Source: Blastocystis sp. Blastoise (taxonomy: Eukaryota > Sar > Bigyra > Opalinata > Blastocystidae). Taken from it: 64,000 nucleotides of DNA. Of the stretch, positions 35,706-49,800 are shown piece after piece (the stretch's first letter is position 1; each line of letters starts with the position of its first letter). The position numbers and the translations under genes are program-made. Location: assembly GCA_039096225.1 (NCBI GenBank), contig JBBPEB010000011.1, forward strand, positions 310,001-374,000, read 5' to 3'. The notes beneath the pieces were generated by a model that saw only the letters and a list, made by a program, of their open reading frames with translations, did no database searches and was not told the origin of the DNA.

Positions 35706-36222
35706 AATAAGATAGAAATAGAAATTGTAAAAACAGAAAGAACTTCATGTCGTTCAAATCCATATGTATATCTATATATATAAAGTAGTATATAAAATAG
35801 AATATAAATATATAATCATATATACTTAAATGTTGGTTTTCTTTTAGATAAAATTGTAGAATTGCATATAACAACAAAAAAAGCGATTTGTTCTATCAAA
35901 TGAAGAGATCCAACAAGCATAGCTGTATAAGTTAATTAATATTTAATAGGAAATATGTATAATATAATAAAGATACCATAGGATCCAGAAATCCAAAAAG
36001 TATAAAGTTGCCATATCAGCATGGCAAAGAAAATGAAGAAAGTAATTAAAACCGTTTTGTTTGAACTATACTTATAATCTCATATGAAGAATAAACGAAT
36101 ATTCTATACTAGATAACATTTTTATTGTCCTTAATGTACTGAAATGTGCTTTTGTCAGCATCAGAAGATAAATCAATACCTCCTGGTACCCTATTAGGTT
36201 TCATACCTTTTGTTGCAAACAT
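34495..36222 (-). CDS. ZnT6-like cation diffusion facilitator (SLC30 family)
   Basis: A Golgi zinc transporter family protein. About nine exons run from MFATKGMKPNRVPGG (ATG at 36222) to a TAA at 34495-34497. Transmembrane segments include LITFFIFFAMLIWQLYTFWI and MLVGSLHLIEQIAFFVVIC, followed by the CDF signature YRYTYGFERHEVLSVF. Later segments include VISFVVLVINLNLFG and LIDLCSGTITLFYILYI. The cytosolic C-terminal domain is LLQTVPQHIYTAVESYLNKI, then LQIKTFHIWTVAP and CTIILRVHRSVDEQNIL. The combination resembles human ZnT6: LLQT(T/V)P, HFWT-like HIWT, and a D-containing LIDL without the usual HxxxD in TM5. ZnT6 lacks zinc-site residues and works as a partner of ZnT5. By analogy this protein may also be a non-transporting partner. 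Confidence 0.82.
35646..35702. repeat. (TA)n tract in a ZnT6-like intron
   Basis: About 57 bp of pure TA, inside an intron. Confidence 0.93.
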
Positions 36223-37000
36223 TCTAAGGAATGAATAAACTAGAATATGTTTAAAAAATTAAAATATAAAATAATCTTGAATAGATTTGTTTTTAAAGTT
36301 CAAAAAGCTTTTTTTTATAGTATTAAATAAAAATTTATTTTTCTTGTTCAATTTGTTGTATACAAGGATAAAGAAATATGTAAATTATCTATCATAAGTT
36401 TATAAATAAGAAAAAATAAAATATCATATTCTTTTTATAATTTTAAAGATGTAATTAATTTCTTGTTGGAAAAATAATTGTCAAAGAATGTTCTAATCAT
36501 ATGTTTGATCAATAAATATAACTAAATAGAATATAAAAGAAAATTTATGCTACACAACAAGAAAAACCAGCACCATTTTAAGAAAAAAGAATATGTTGAA
36601 ATAAGAAGAGTATATATATAAATATTTGTATTATATTTATATAGATATATCTACTCTAACAGTAAGAAAAAAAGAAAAGAGAAAAAAGAATCAAGGAAAT
36701 AAGAAAAATTATATTCTTTTCTTTTAAATAAATAAATTAACTATAATGAATATATCAAAATAAAATATTATCTAACACTAAGATCTAGATGAAGAAAATT
36801 TATATATACATAAATATAATAGGAGAGAAGTCAAAAATAAAAAGAAATAATAAAAAAGAAATGATTTTGAAAATATTATATATTTTATAGAATAAGAATA
36901 ATAGATATATAAATGAAATAATTTTGTTTAATTTTATAGAAAATATATTATATATATAATAAATAAATATATATAAGTATTTATATATATATATTAACAG
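36223..37000. other. Intergenic, A-rich
   Basis: 778 bp between two minus-strand genes. It has A-runs and TA tracts. No gene or motif supported. Confidence 0.55.
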
Positions 37001-37565
37001 TTATTCAGTAATACTAGTGTCTTTATATACATTAGAAGCAGAAGGTTTCACTTTCTTTAAATAACGAATAATCTTCTTCTTCTTATTTAAAGAGACTTTT
37101 TTAAACTTTCTTAAGTCAATAGTATGTATCTTATTCGTTTTACGTAGTTTATTATTACTATCAGGATTAGATAATGTTACTGATGATGTTGTTCTCACTT
37201 GTTTATTCATAGTACGAACTGACGAATCACCTTTGCTTATTGTACGAATAGGTACATACCCTCTTCGTTTTCGACATATATAAGTAATAGAAGTATCATT
37301 AACAGAATTCTCTAATTCCTTTTTAAATAGATCATATACGACTTTCATCGTCACCTCATTATTCGTATCCCACTGTAAACGCCATTTCTTAGCATAATTT
37401 GAACTATATATAGAGGTATATTCATAGTTATAAGATATATTAATAGTATATATTTAGATTATATATATATAGTTATATATATATATATACGATGGATGTG
37501 GAATATCAAATGCGAATTGTTGGGATAAAACAGCAAATTTAAAACTATATATATATTTGTAAATA

Positions 37566-37611
<46 letters not shown>

Positions 37612-37714
37612 CAATTCTACGTAAATGGTCGATATATTGTATTTTATTGAATCCATAATCAATAAATCGCTCGTCAAACAAGGGTAAATACTCAGAACGT
37701 TTCACAACTACATA

Positions 37715-37753
<39 letters not shown>

Positions 37754-38792
37754 AAGAAAGTAATAATAAATAATAATTATTATATTATCATTATCATTAT
37801 TATTATTATATATATACGGTTCTTGTAGTTCATTGATACAAGATAAAAATGTTAATTGAGTTGTTTCAGCTAGAGTAAACCAATGCGAAAACATATAATC
37901 CTATTAATATATATATATATATATATATATAGAATCAATAGATAGAATAAATATTTAACCCCTATATATAAAGAATATATATACATGTGTTTCTGTTTCG
38001 GGTCTGAATGTTTGGCAATTCTCTTCTGAAATACAATTAATAAGTTCTTTTTTATTTCTTGGAATATGAGGAACAACACTATATATATATATATAGTTAT
38101 CTTTATAATATATCATAAAGATGAAACGAAATATTTCTTTTAAAACAATAAGAATTATGAAATATATATATATATATATATGTTTAATAGTATAGTATAG
38201 TATAGTATAGTATAGTATATATACGTATCAATGCATCCTTTGAATCCTCCACAGTTGAGATATCCGCTGTTAGCAGAGAAACTGAATGAAGGAATAATAA
38301 TAGCCATAAAATCATCCTTTAAGAAACTAGAACGAAGATTACAAAGAGCTTCATATGTATGTTCTATATATATAAAATATATATTGAAATAGAAACAAGA
38401 TATTAATGAAAATACTAGATATAGAATATATTAATGAATAAAAATAAGAATACAAAAAATAAGAATAAACATATAATAATAAAATAATAAATAATTTTTC
38501 AAAAAAGTATATATATATATATACTAGTGGGCCACATGTCCATATCGGCAATCCAGAAATGAGATGTTTCTACATGTTTAATAGCGATATTACGTAATTT
38601 ATTAATAGGATATTCTTTAGAAGTATCTTGTACAACTAAAGAAGTCAGTTTCATTCGCGGGAAAATCTCTGTTGTTTGGCGGTAAGCCTCAAATTTGGCA
38701 ATTTCACTTTTATTCATATATACAGCTATACTCATTGGTCTATATAATCAATTATTTTTATTTATAGAAAATACTACTTATTTTATATAAAG

Positions 38793-38823
<31 letters not shown>

Positions 38824-39421
38824 CCCCTTCCAGAATCCTTGTAAATAAGCAAGATAAAACAAACGAACAGTACTAAAAAAATGAATATATTATTAAATAT
38901 AAAAAAAGTGATATATTATTAAATAAAAAAAAGTGAATATATAATTAAATAAAAAAAGTGAATATATTATTAAATATAAAAAAAGTGAATATATTATTAA
39001 ATAAAAAATGAATATATAATAATGTTTTTAAAATATATTATTATACAAAAAATAGCAATATTAAATAATAAAAGCATACGATGTTTGAGAGATAAGAGTA
39101 ACATCATAGACTTCTTTTTCTTGTACCGGTAAAGATGTTTTCTCGAGAAATTCTGCTTTTAATGTCAAATTAGTTTCATAGTTTGAAACAAGGTACTATA
39201 TATATAAATATAATTATCGTACATGAATCATGAAAAAATATTGAAGATATACATCTGTGTTTTGAGGAATGAAATAATTATGTTTTGTTAGAAAATGAGA
39301 ATTCGATAAAAGTATCATATCTGTCATAATAAATAACCTAATAGAAAATAAATTATTCCCAATGTGCATATCATATATACATTAAAAGCAGAAGAAGAAC
39401 AAAAATATAATGTTTTGGCAT
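37001..39421 (-). CDS. LARGE/B4GAT1-like glycosyltransferase (family GT49), type II membrane protein
   Basis: GT49 domains transfer glucuronic acid onto glycans in the Golgi (LARGE, B4GAT1). The first exon (39421 to about 39381) joins in phase to give a signal anchor, MPKHYIFVLLLLLMLFIM. The catalytic part follows: EVYDVTLISQTSTVRLFYLA, GPMSIAVYMNKSE, YPINKLRNIAIKHVETSHFW, the metal-binding D-M-D in IADMDMWPTS, FMAIIIPSFSF, then PYVVVKRSEYLPLFDERFID-YGFNKIQYI, and finally QQFAFDIPHPSSNYAKKW, equivalent to the family's xHxPHPPS ending. All introns checked are GT-AG and in phase. A lysine-rich, probably disordered tail of about 95 residues after the domain is not a family feature. The true acceptor glycan is unknown, since dystroglycan is not expected in a protist. 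Confidence 0.9.
38871..39012. repeat. Short tandem repeat in a GT49 gene intron
   Basis: Five or six copies of AAAAAAAGTGAATATATTAT followed by TAAAT, inside the intron before the exon encoding TVRLFYLAYLQG. Confidence 0.8.
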
Positions 39422-39704
39422 TTTGAAATAATAGTTCCTTTAACGTTTCTACTTTGATATATATTGATGTGAAGATACAGAATCTTTTAGAATCAAAATA
39501 TATGCAAATACGTTAGATTTGAAATACGAATTCTTAAATAAGAAGATGAAAAACAAAAAGTATTCAAGTCATTTCATAAAATCATGATTTCCACAGAAAT
39601 TTCGTGTAGTGTAGTTCAAATTTGCGTTTTATTATGGATTTTAGTTTTCCCATCTTTTTTTCTGTTTATAATACTATAAATACCATATATTTTAAAATAA
39701 CTTA

Positions 39705-40448
39705 ATGTTTTCATCAGAATCTCATTTACGTCGAAGAACTGGTAAATATGGAACTCCAAGATTTGAATATTTACAACAATTAATTCAAGAATTTCAAGAT
39801 ACAGAAGACATAGAATCAAAACGACAAATTATTTGTAACTTAGCTAATTTTGCATATGATCCAATCAATTATGGGTTTTTTAGAGAATTAAATATAGTAT
39901 ATATATTTCTAGCATATAGATATTAAGTCACAAATATAGTTTGAACTTTTCTTGGATTGTTTAACGGAAGATAATGATGATATTAAAGAATTTGCTATAG
40001 GAGGTCTTTGCAATGGAATCTGTGGTATATATATAAATATATAAATATAACATAATAATACTTATTTTAATATTAACGAATCCTTGCTTTTATTTTCAAT
40101 AGATTTAGAGAATATGAAAGTAATTTCAGAAAATATTGAAATAAAAGATATTATACGATTATTATCCAGTACGAATGTCAATACTGTTTTACATACAATA
40201 ACTACTTTATATTATATGTTAGAAGAAGAGTCTCTAAGGCCAAGTATTTATTATTCACATATATATTTTATATTAATTTTTTATGAATTAAAATGATATC
40301 TGCAATTCTTAAATACAATATATATATAGAATTAATAAAAAAGAATATTCTTCATGCAATGAGTAATTATAAAGATTGTTCAAATAAAGCTTTATCAAAT
40401 TTAGCGACTATATATCTAGAAAAATGTGAACAATATAAAAACAAATAA
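39705..40448 (+). CDS. ARMC7: Armadillo repeat-containing protein 7
   Basis: Four exons, 39705-39896, 39940-40024, 40103-40243 and 40330-40448, sum to exactly 179 codons (178 aa). The matches to ARMC7 are long and ordered: RFEYLQQLIQEFQDTED, then NLANFAYDPINYGFFRELN, FELFLDCLTEDNDDIKEFAI-GGLCNGIC, NTVLHTITTLYYML, and ALSNLATIYLEKCE. The human protein is about 198 aa. ARMC7 has been linked to spliceosomal complexes in animals and plants; that is family knowledge and nothing here confirms it. Its start is 283 bp from the divergent GT49 gene. Confidence 0.92.
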
Positions 40449-40702
40449 AATACATATGTTTCTTCAATAATTTGTTGTTTGTTTTTCTATAAATAATTGT
40501 TAATGAAAGCTTTAGTCAATAGCAATATAAAATTATTAGTGAATTATCAAAAATGTTATAGCAAAACAAAAAATATATCAATAATGTTCAACTATATAGA
40601 AGAATAATGTATATAAATGATTTAAAAAGATTTATAATACATAAAATATATATATATATAAGCACTCAATAGAAAATGACTTGAAAGTTTAATGTAGTAA
40701 TT

Positions 40703-41388
40703 TTAAGCACAAACAGCATTACCACCTTGAACAGCAAGAACTAGAGCAATAATTAAACCATAAAGAGCAAGAGCTTCTCCGAAAATAAGCATAAGAATCA
40801 TAGCTACGAAAAGACTTTCTTGTTGACCAACAGCTCTGACAGCTATATTAATATATATAATTATATGTTATTTAATATATATATAATTATATGTTATTTA
40901 ATATATATATATATATAATTATATATGTTATTTAGAATATATATTTATATAATTATTTTAAAAATAATAATTCAAATCAATTAAAAATATAGCAAATATA
41001 TACCAGCATCACCAGCAATACCAATAGATAAACCAGCAGCTAAACAAGAAAGACCACAAGATAAACCAGCAGCTAAGTGAGCATAACCCATATAACCAGA
41101 ATATCTGTTAAATCCATTTTCAGGAACAGGAATGTAAAGAAGCATGACAATAGAAGCAATTAAACCATAAATACCTAAGACACCAGCCATAATGACAGGA
41201 AGAAGGTTTCTCATAACTTTTTGAGGTTTAAAGACAGCCATAGAGCATACACCAACACCAGCCTTAGCAGTACCATAAGCAGAACCAAGGTTAGCAAAAA
41301 CGATGGAAGCAGCTACACCCATGAAACCAAAGAAGGGAGCAGAAACAGGACAAAGTTCATCAATAGTAGCTAAAAAAGTAGAATTCAT
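40703..41388 (-). CDS. ATP6V0C: V-type ATPase 16-kDa proteolipid subunit c
   Basis: The proton-carrying ring subunit of the V-ATPase. Two exons, 41004-41388 and 40703-40842, join in phase to 174 aa with four transmembrane helices. Helix 1 starts at [20 protein letters not shown] and is followed by [14 protein letters not shown]. Helix 3 is [20 protein letters not shown]. Helix 4 contains the essential carboxylate, Glu at about position 151, in [20 protein letters not shown]. The length and single essential Glu fit subunit c rather than c''. The start is the ATG before [13 protein letters not shown]; a longer non-ATG frame upstream is not needed. Confidence 0.96.
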
Positions 41389-42949
41389 TCTCTTAATAAT
41401 CTCAAAAATAAATGAATAAAAATATAACAAGAAAACAAACAAAGGAATCAAAACGTTTTATGATCTAAGCAACCATCAATTTTTTGTGATTATCTACCGA
41501 ATCTATTGCAAAAATCCACTTATTTCCACGGGTATTGAATCACCAAGAAAGAGTCAGTTTTCGGCTTTTGCTTTTTATATATGGAAATTATTAAGATTCT
41601 ACTCTATTTTCTTTTATTCTCATGGTTTTTCCAAATCCATAAATGAAAGGAAAAGGAAATATTCAGTTAGAGTCAATAATTGCTGAGAAACCAGTCAACA
41701 ATTTTAAGATTCTCTTTTTTTATCTTTTAATTGATAAAATATAGATTTAATCAACTTTTGAGTATTTGTGTGTAATGATTAATCAGTGTTCTTTATGAAA
41801 ACAAAACATTAATGTGAAATAATTTATGTAATGATTATACTTTTTTTTAATGGCATATACATGAAATAAACTCTAGAATGAGTCCTATATCATCATGAGT
41901 CTATTAATAAAATATGATTAGTCAATGATATGCTGCTCAATCTTTAGAAAATACAATTATAGATCCTTGAATAGGCGTGATTATTTTAGAATTACAAAAA
42001 TAAAGTTGTCATAACAATAATTATCATCATCATAGTTTTTATTTCACGATTTGTAAAAAACAAATTGAATATAATTTTTTTTTAATTCATTTAAAAATAG
42101 AAAAAAAAAATGAAACAATAACAATGTGAATCTATTAATTATAATGTACGGAAATAGAAAGGAACAAATGCTTGTAAATTAGATATAAAGAACAGTTAAG
42201 AATAGATTTCAATGAAAGAAGCTAAACTATACAATATAGAAAATGAAAAATATATAAATAAAAACAAAATAAAGAAATTAATGATAATCCTAACTGACAA
42301 TGAAGAGAGATTATCATGAGAAATAGATACAATAGATGATATATAGAATAAGTTTTAGAATTTGATTATTTAAAACTATGTAGTACAACTAATGAGCATA
42401 TATTTATACTTTTAAACAAACATATAAATTATGTTCAAATATAAGAGAAATAGAATTATATTAATATAAAAACAAAATAATAAAAAATATATATATATAT
42501 ATTAAAAAGTGAAACAAAGTATATAAAACATTTTGAAAAATAGAGAATGATATAATGAAATCTTTCAAAAAAAAAAAATAAATTAAAAAAATAAAAACAA
42601 TTATAAAGATACAAACTTATATAAGCATAAATGAAATAAGAAACTATATGAAATAGAAAAATATAGGATAATAAATTAATAAATATTAGGAATTAAAAAT
42701 AAAATAACTACAACTAGCATAATATATATATATATGTATATATATATAGAATAGAATTAGAAAGACTGTCTATATATAGAGTATAGAAAAAAAAACTATT
42801 AAATATATGAATATACATACAAGAGAAACTATAAGATCTATAAGGAAATAAATAATTTCAGAAGGAAACTACTATTTAAATAAATAATTCTATATATATA
42901 TATATAGAATTACATTATATATCTATAAATATATATATTATAAATTGAT
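41389..42949. other. Intergenic, 1.56 kb, the largest gene-free stretch
   Basis: The first ~400 bp next to the ATP6V0C start are less biased and probably hold its promoter. From about 42060 on the sequence is A-rich 3' flank of the large membrane-protein gene. The ORF at 41486-41686 has no recognisable product and no support. No repeat or RNA gene found. Confidence 0.5.
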
Positions 42950-43225
42950 TTATAGTGTATGAGTAGAATCTGTATATATAGAACTAGGTATAGTTAAATC
43001 AGGAAGAGGAATATCTGCGGTTAATTCTTGATCTGAAATATCATCTAAAGAAACAGATATTGATGAAATAGGAATAGAATCTAAAGGTGCGCTAGATATA
43101 ACAGGAATACTCTCTTCATGTTCCATAGATATAGTATTATTATTATTAGTATTATTATCATCGTTCATAGGAGGTAAAGATAATGAATCTTCAGTAGGAG
43201 TCATATTAGTATTATTAGTATTATT

Positions 43226-43293
<68 letters not shown>

Positions 43294-43848
43294 CACCATT
43301 ATTATCTATATTATTATTATCAATATTATTATTATCAATATTATTATTATCAATATTATTATTACCATTATTATCACCATTATTATCAATAATAATAATA
43401 TTATTATTATTACCATTATTATCAATATTATTATTATCTACATTATCACTAATATTAAGAGGTTGTATATCTTGAGTAGTAGTAGGAATAGGTATAGAAA
43501 TAGAAGGAGATGAAGGAGGAGGAGGAATAGGAATAGAGAATTCTTGATTATCTTCTTCTTTTTCTTGATGTAATGTCTTTATAGGTGTAGGCATATCTAT
43601 AGGTAAAGGACTATTTTCTATAGTATTCATAGCACTACTTATATCTAAAGAAGCTATAGTTGAATTTAAATCAATTTCATTATTAGTATCTGTAGATGTT
43701 AACGTAGGACGAGATATTTGTTGTATTTGTAAAGAAGGTGATTGTAAACTATCACTTTCTTCTATAGGACTAAGAGGACTTGCATAAGCACCATTTAAAG
43801 GACTTAAAGTAGGCATAATAATCTTTTCATTATGTATATGATTGTCAG

Positions 43849-43884
<36 letters not shown>

Positions 43885-46800
43885 CAATAGCACCAGTAGA
43901 CATAGAAATAGAATGATTATTTGAAGATATAGATATATTTGAAGGACTACCTGGTGGCTCTTGGAAATTCTGAGAAGATATTGGACCTTCATGATTTTGA
44001 ATAATATCACGAACTCCCGCGGAAATTGGAGATTTTGACATACCTGAATTATTTGGAGGAGAATTTTCTATATATATATCTTTATTATTTCCACCATTTA
44101 TAGAATTCACATTAGTAGAAGTAGAAGAATTCAACGAAGCTTTTCGTTCATGTGCTATCTTTGTATGTATATTACCTAAATCTAAAGTAAAATCATTATT
44201 ATCATCATATTTAGCTTTTTCACCAGCCTTTCGCTTTTGATGTTTTGTTAATACAATTGTTAATATAATTAATATAATAATGACAACGACAATCACAACA
44301 ACAGCTATAATAATAATTAATGTTAAATCCATCTTTTCATAATTAATATAAGTAATATTATTTGTATCCATACTAAATGTAGAACTAGATAATGTAGAAT
44401 CTTGTTGTACTATACTATTCTTTAATTCACCATTAACTATACCATTTCTTAATAAATCTAAAGCTGTTGTACTTTGTTCAGTTAATAAATGTAATGACAT
44501 TTTCATAGTAATACGTGAATCTTCTTCTAAACGACGAAGGAAAGTAGTATATAAAGTAGTAATAACATTAGTAGAAGGAGTATTAATTGATAATATACTT
44601 ATATCTGTATTCTTAATAGTAATTAAATTAGAACTAAGATATTTATAAATACCAATACGAATTGCTTCAATTTGTTGTAATTGAATATCATTATTATTAT
44701 TATTAGAAGAAGAAGAAGAAGAAGAAGACATTTGAACATAGAATGGGAATTGTAGTATAACAGTAGTTTCAGAAGGAGTAACAACATGATTGACTGTACA
44801 TCCTGTTGTATCTATTATTCCCCATACTGGATCACTATCTCTATTACTTTGACCACATTGTCTATATTGAATACCACTTGTATTATCATTCTCTTTACAA
44901 TATAAATAAGAAACTTCTCCACGTTCTATAGGAGTCCAAACACCTTCTAAAGAACATTCTAATTTCATTATAGAAAAAGACATAGTTACAGTAGTAATAG
45001 CATCACTATTACTAATAGTAATTGTATAATTTGTAGATTCTATTAATTCAGATGCAGTACCTTGTATACTACCTGTATTTATATCAAATATAAGTTGTTT
45101 AGGAAGAGATGGAGTTATACTATATCCTTCAACTATACCTTCACTAGTAGGTGCAGGTATATCTACAATATCATATCTATATATATTCCATTCTGTAGAA
45201 GTATATATTACATTCCAAGGAGCTTTCTTAGTACATGTATCTACAGGATCTGTCCAAATAGCATTATGATTCTCTCCATAAATACAACGACGTACAATAG
45301 ATCCTTCATAATTAGTTATATCAACACAAGGCATTTCTACATTCGTATTAACAGCTGCTTGTGGATATATATCTATATTATCACATGTAGGAACAATTAA
45401 TTCTATACTTATAATAATAGTACTATAAGTATGACTATTTGATAAAGTAATAGTATAATTACTAGCTACAGAACCATAAAGAGGTGTACCTGAAATACTA
45501 CCATCATTTTCATTAAAGAGAAGAGGCACAGGAAGAGGAGGAGAAATAGTAAAATTAGTTACTATACCTTGATAAGTTACTGTAGATATTAATTCTATAT
45601 CTTTATAACCAACAAGAGTAGAAGGAGTATATATAATATTATAAGGTGCTTTATAAACACAAGTAGAAGTAATTTCACTCCAATAAGGTTGAGAAGTATT
45701 ACTATTCCATAAACAACTACGTATACGACTACCTTCATAATTAATAATATCTTCACAATCAAATTCTACACTTTGAGAAAGAGGAGTATTTGGCCATATA
45801 TCTATACTATTACATATCATTTGTACTAAAGTTATAGTAAATGGAATAGATACAGAACCTCTTGTATTTATAGCAGTTAAGTTATATTGTATATTTACAA
45901 TAGGTTCTCCAATAGGAATACCTGTAATAACACCTGTAGTTTCATTAAGTGTAAGGCCTAATGGTAAAGAAGGAGTAATAGTAAACATATCAACTATACC
46001 TTTATATATAGGTGTAGTACCTTCATAAGGTAAAGTTAATATAGTAGTAATAGAATTATAACTAATATCATAAGGTAATCTTAATATACATTCATCTATA
46101 ATATCTTCCCACATAGGAGGATCATAAGAAGAACAGGATCGTTCTAAATAACCTTCATATGCTTCTTGATTTAAACAAGGTAATGTTAATGTAGTATTCA
46201 TAGGAGTTTTAGACCATCCATCTTCTTCATGACAATAATATTCCATTAATAATAAAGAGATATAATAATCTGTTTCAGAATCTTCATTACTAAAAGTTAT
46301 AGTATAATTAGTTAAATCATGAACAATAGAACTACTACCACTTATCATACCCGTTAAACTATCTAATAATAAACCTTCAGGAAGAGAAGGAGATATACTT
46401 ATATTAGTAACACGACCTTTATAAGTAGGTATAATTTCAATATCGGAATCAACATAAATAATAATTTCATCAGGATTATAATATATATCATAAGGTGGTA
46501 AATAAAAACAATTATCTACAACTTCACCCCAATAAGCTATATGTTCTACTTCATTATATAAACAAGTAGTTGTCATTTCTCCATGTTTTAAATCTATAGG
46601 TTGACATGGTACACTAATAGTACCAAATACTTCAGTAATAGGATATAAATCAGTCTTTTCACAATATACTAATTTACTTTCTATAGTAATAGAAATAGTA
46701 GCACTACCCATATCATTAGAAGCAGTAATATTATATAAAGTAGGTTCAAAGAATGTTTGACTTTGACCAGAAATACTACCTGAATTTATATTAAATATTA

Positions 46801-49800
46801 ATCCTAAAGGTAAAGAAGGAGTAATAGACCATATATCAACTACACCTTTATAAGTAGGAGTAACAGGAGTTATTGAATAATTATATAAAGCAAGTATATA
46901 TTCAGGATATTCAATAGAATAAGGAAGACGTAAAACACAATCATAAGAAATACTACCCCATATAGGTTTCTTTGTATTATAATTATATATACATGTTCTA
47001 GAAGCTTGACCTTCTTCTATTTCATTATCTAAACAAGTATTAACAGTATAACTAATAGAAACTTCTGTTTCAACCCAAATACCTTGAGAAGAACATTTTA
47101 ATGTTGTAATTAATAAATGGAATTGTATAGAACTAGAAGCACGTGGATTTGATAAAGTAATAGTATATATAGTATCATCATTAAAAAGAGGAGTACCACT
47201 AATAATACCTGTAATATTATCAAAAGAAAGACCTTCAGGAAGAGAAGGATATATAGTCATTTGATTAATATATCCTTTATAAGTAATACCTGTATCCATA
47301 CTAAATACTACATTCTTATAAGCAATTAATTCAGAAGGATATACTATTTCATAAGGAGCTTTATATACACAAGTAGATGTAATAGTACCAAATAAAAATT
47401 GTTTATCTGTATAATCATAAATACATGTTCTATATTGTTGACCTTCATATATAATAGTATCATCACAATTAATAGAACTTGTTTGTTTATATATAGTATC
47501 AGGCCAACGACTATCTGTACAAATACCTTCAGTAACACGAATAGTAATATCAAGTTCAGTAGAATTATTAGGATTTGAAAGTGTTAATACATAATTAGTA
47601 ATATTCATAGTAATTAAAGGAGTACCTGTAATAGCACCTGTAGTACTATTAAAAGTAACACCAGACATAGTACTTTCAATAGAAGGTGTAAAATTATAAG
47701 TATCAATACGACCACTATAAATAGAAATAGGAGAGAAAGAATATTCTATATCTCTATAAAGAATAATATCTTTTGTATAAACAATACCATAAGGAGCTTT
47801 ATAAGAACAATAATTGGATATACTACCCCAATTAGCAGTATAAGAATTAGCATCTAAAATACATTCACGTTCATAATGACCTACAAAATAATTAAAATCA
47901 CAAGGAACAGTTTGTATAGAAGAATGTTCAATTGAATTCCATTCATTATCTTGTAAACAACTTATATATAAACATTCAACAAGTATAGTAGAAGAAGCAG
48001 AATTATCTTTATTATGAAGTATATATTCATGTAAAGTAGCATTATAAGGAGTATTACAAATACCAGATATAATACCTGTAATAGAATTTAATTCAAGACC
48101 ATTAGGAAGAGAAGGAGTAATAGAATAACTAGTAACAATACCTTCATAAGTAGGTGCTATACCTTCATAAATATATCCACTAATTGCTTTTATATCTTGT
48201 ACTACAATATTATAAGGAGATCTATATATACAATAAGATATAGGTTCTTCCCATTCAGGTAATTTTGTATCATAATTATAGACACATAAACGTGTAACAG
48301 TACCTGTATAGATTTCAGGATATAAACAAGGCATAGAAGCAGTAATACTATGTTCTGTAGAATTAAAATCAGGAATAGTACTATTACCTAAAATAGGTGA
48401 ACAATACATAATATCCATAATAAAAGTAATACTTAAAGTACTATAAGCATCTGTATTATATGCTTTTATTCTATAAGAAATAGATGTATCTAATTCTCTA
48501 CAATTACCACTAATAGATCCTGTTCTACTATTAAGAACAAGACAAGAAGGGAATAAGGGTTCAACTTCAAATCCATCTACTATATATTCTTTCATAGGTA
48601 CAACAACAAAATTTATACCTCTATAAAAAGAGATAATATTATCATCATTATAAGAAAATTGAGGTGCTTTCATTGTACACGTATTTTCAATTTCAGAAGA
48701 CCATTCAGGGATCTTTGTAATAGGATTACGAATACATTGTCTCTTACGATATCCATTATAATTTAAGAAATCAGAACAGGAGATAGTACAATAATCATTA
48801 ACATTTGTCACATACCATTCATTCTCTACATCACAAAATGTTCCAGGATTCACAATATTATAATGAATATCTATAATCGTCATAGCATCCATATTCTTAG
48901 CTATTAATTTAATTAATTTATTTGTACCTATTTGGTCTATACTAACTTGACCTGTAATTTGACCATTAGTATTATTTAAATATAAACCAGTAGGTAAAGA
49001 CATTTCATTATAATAAGTCCATTCTTCAATAATTCCATTATAACTAGGTATATCTCCAACAAAAGGAATATCTGTATATATAATAAAATCAGGATAATCA
49101 ATATTATAAGGAGCACGCATTGTACATTCTTGACTACTTAATACTACTATTAATGTAGAAAGAGTAGATGAATCATAAGTACATTGTACATATTGATATC
49201 CTTCATATAAATCAGATTCAGGACATGTATAATTATAAGTTTGTAAATATTCTAATTGAGGAAATACAGATTCACTAGGGCAATATATAGTAGTCACAGG
49301 TATAGTTATAGTTATATTAAAAGATGTATCAGGATTACTAGCAATAATAACTAAAGTTATATTATTAATAGTATCAGTAATAGTACCAGTAATAGCACCT
49401 GTAGTTGTATTGAAATCAATAATATCATACATATCTTCTATATCAAATTGTTGAATATATCCAGAAGTAGATAAAGGAATAAAATAAAAAGGAATATTTT
49501 TTATAATATTCATTTCAGGATATATAAAAGAAGGTGTATAATAAGTGCATGAAGATTCAATAGTAGACCATTCTGTAAGTTGACTTGTAATATTATATAT
49601 ACATGTACGATATTGAGAACCTATTTGAGTATCCAGAGGACAATTCATTTGAATAGTATGCCCTTGTTCAGTTTCAGGCCAATCCTGGTCTCTTATACAT
49701 GTAATCATTTCTATTGTAATTATAATCTCTATAGAAGTAGAAGTACGATTATTATTAGCTTGAATAATTATAGGATAAGTAGTAACAGTAGCATTAGCAT

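Noticed and set aside
41486-41686. 66-residue ORF in the ATP6V0C upstream region
   Set aside because: No recognisable domain and no conserved context. Likely chance in promoter DNA.
45062-45400. Plus-strand ORF inside the large membrane-protein gene
   Set aside because: Opposite-strand shadow of the 7.8-kb coding exon, with no independent features.
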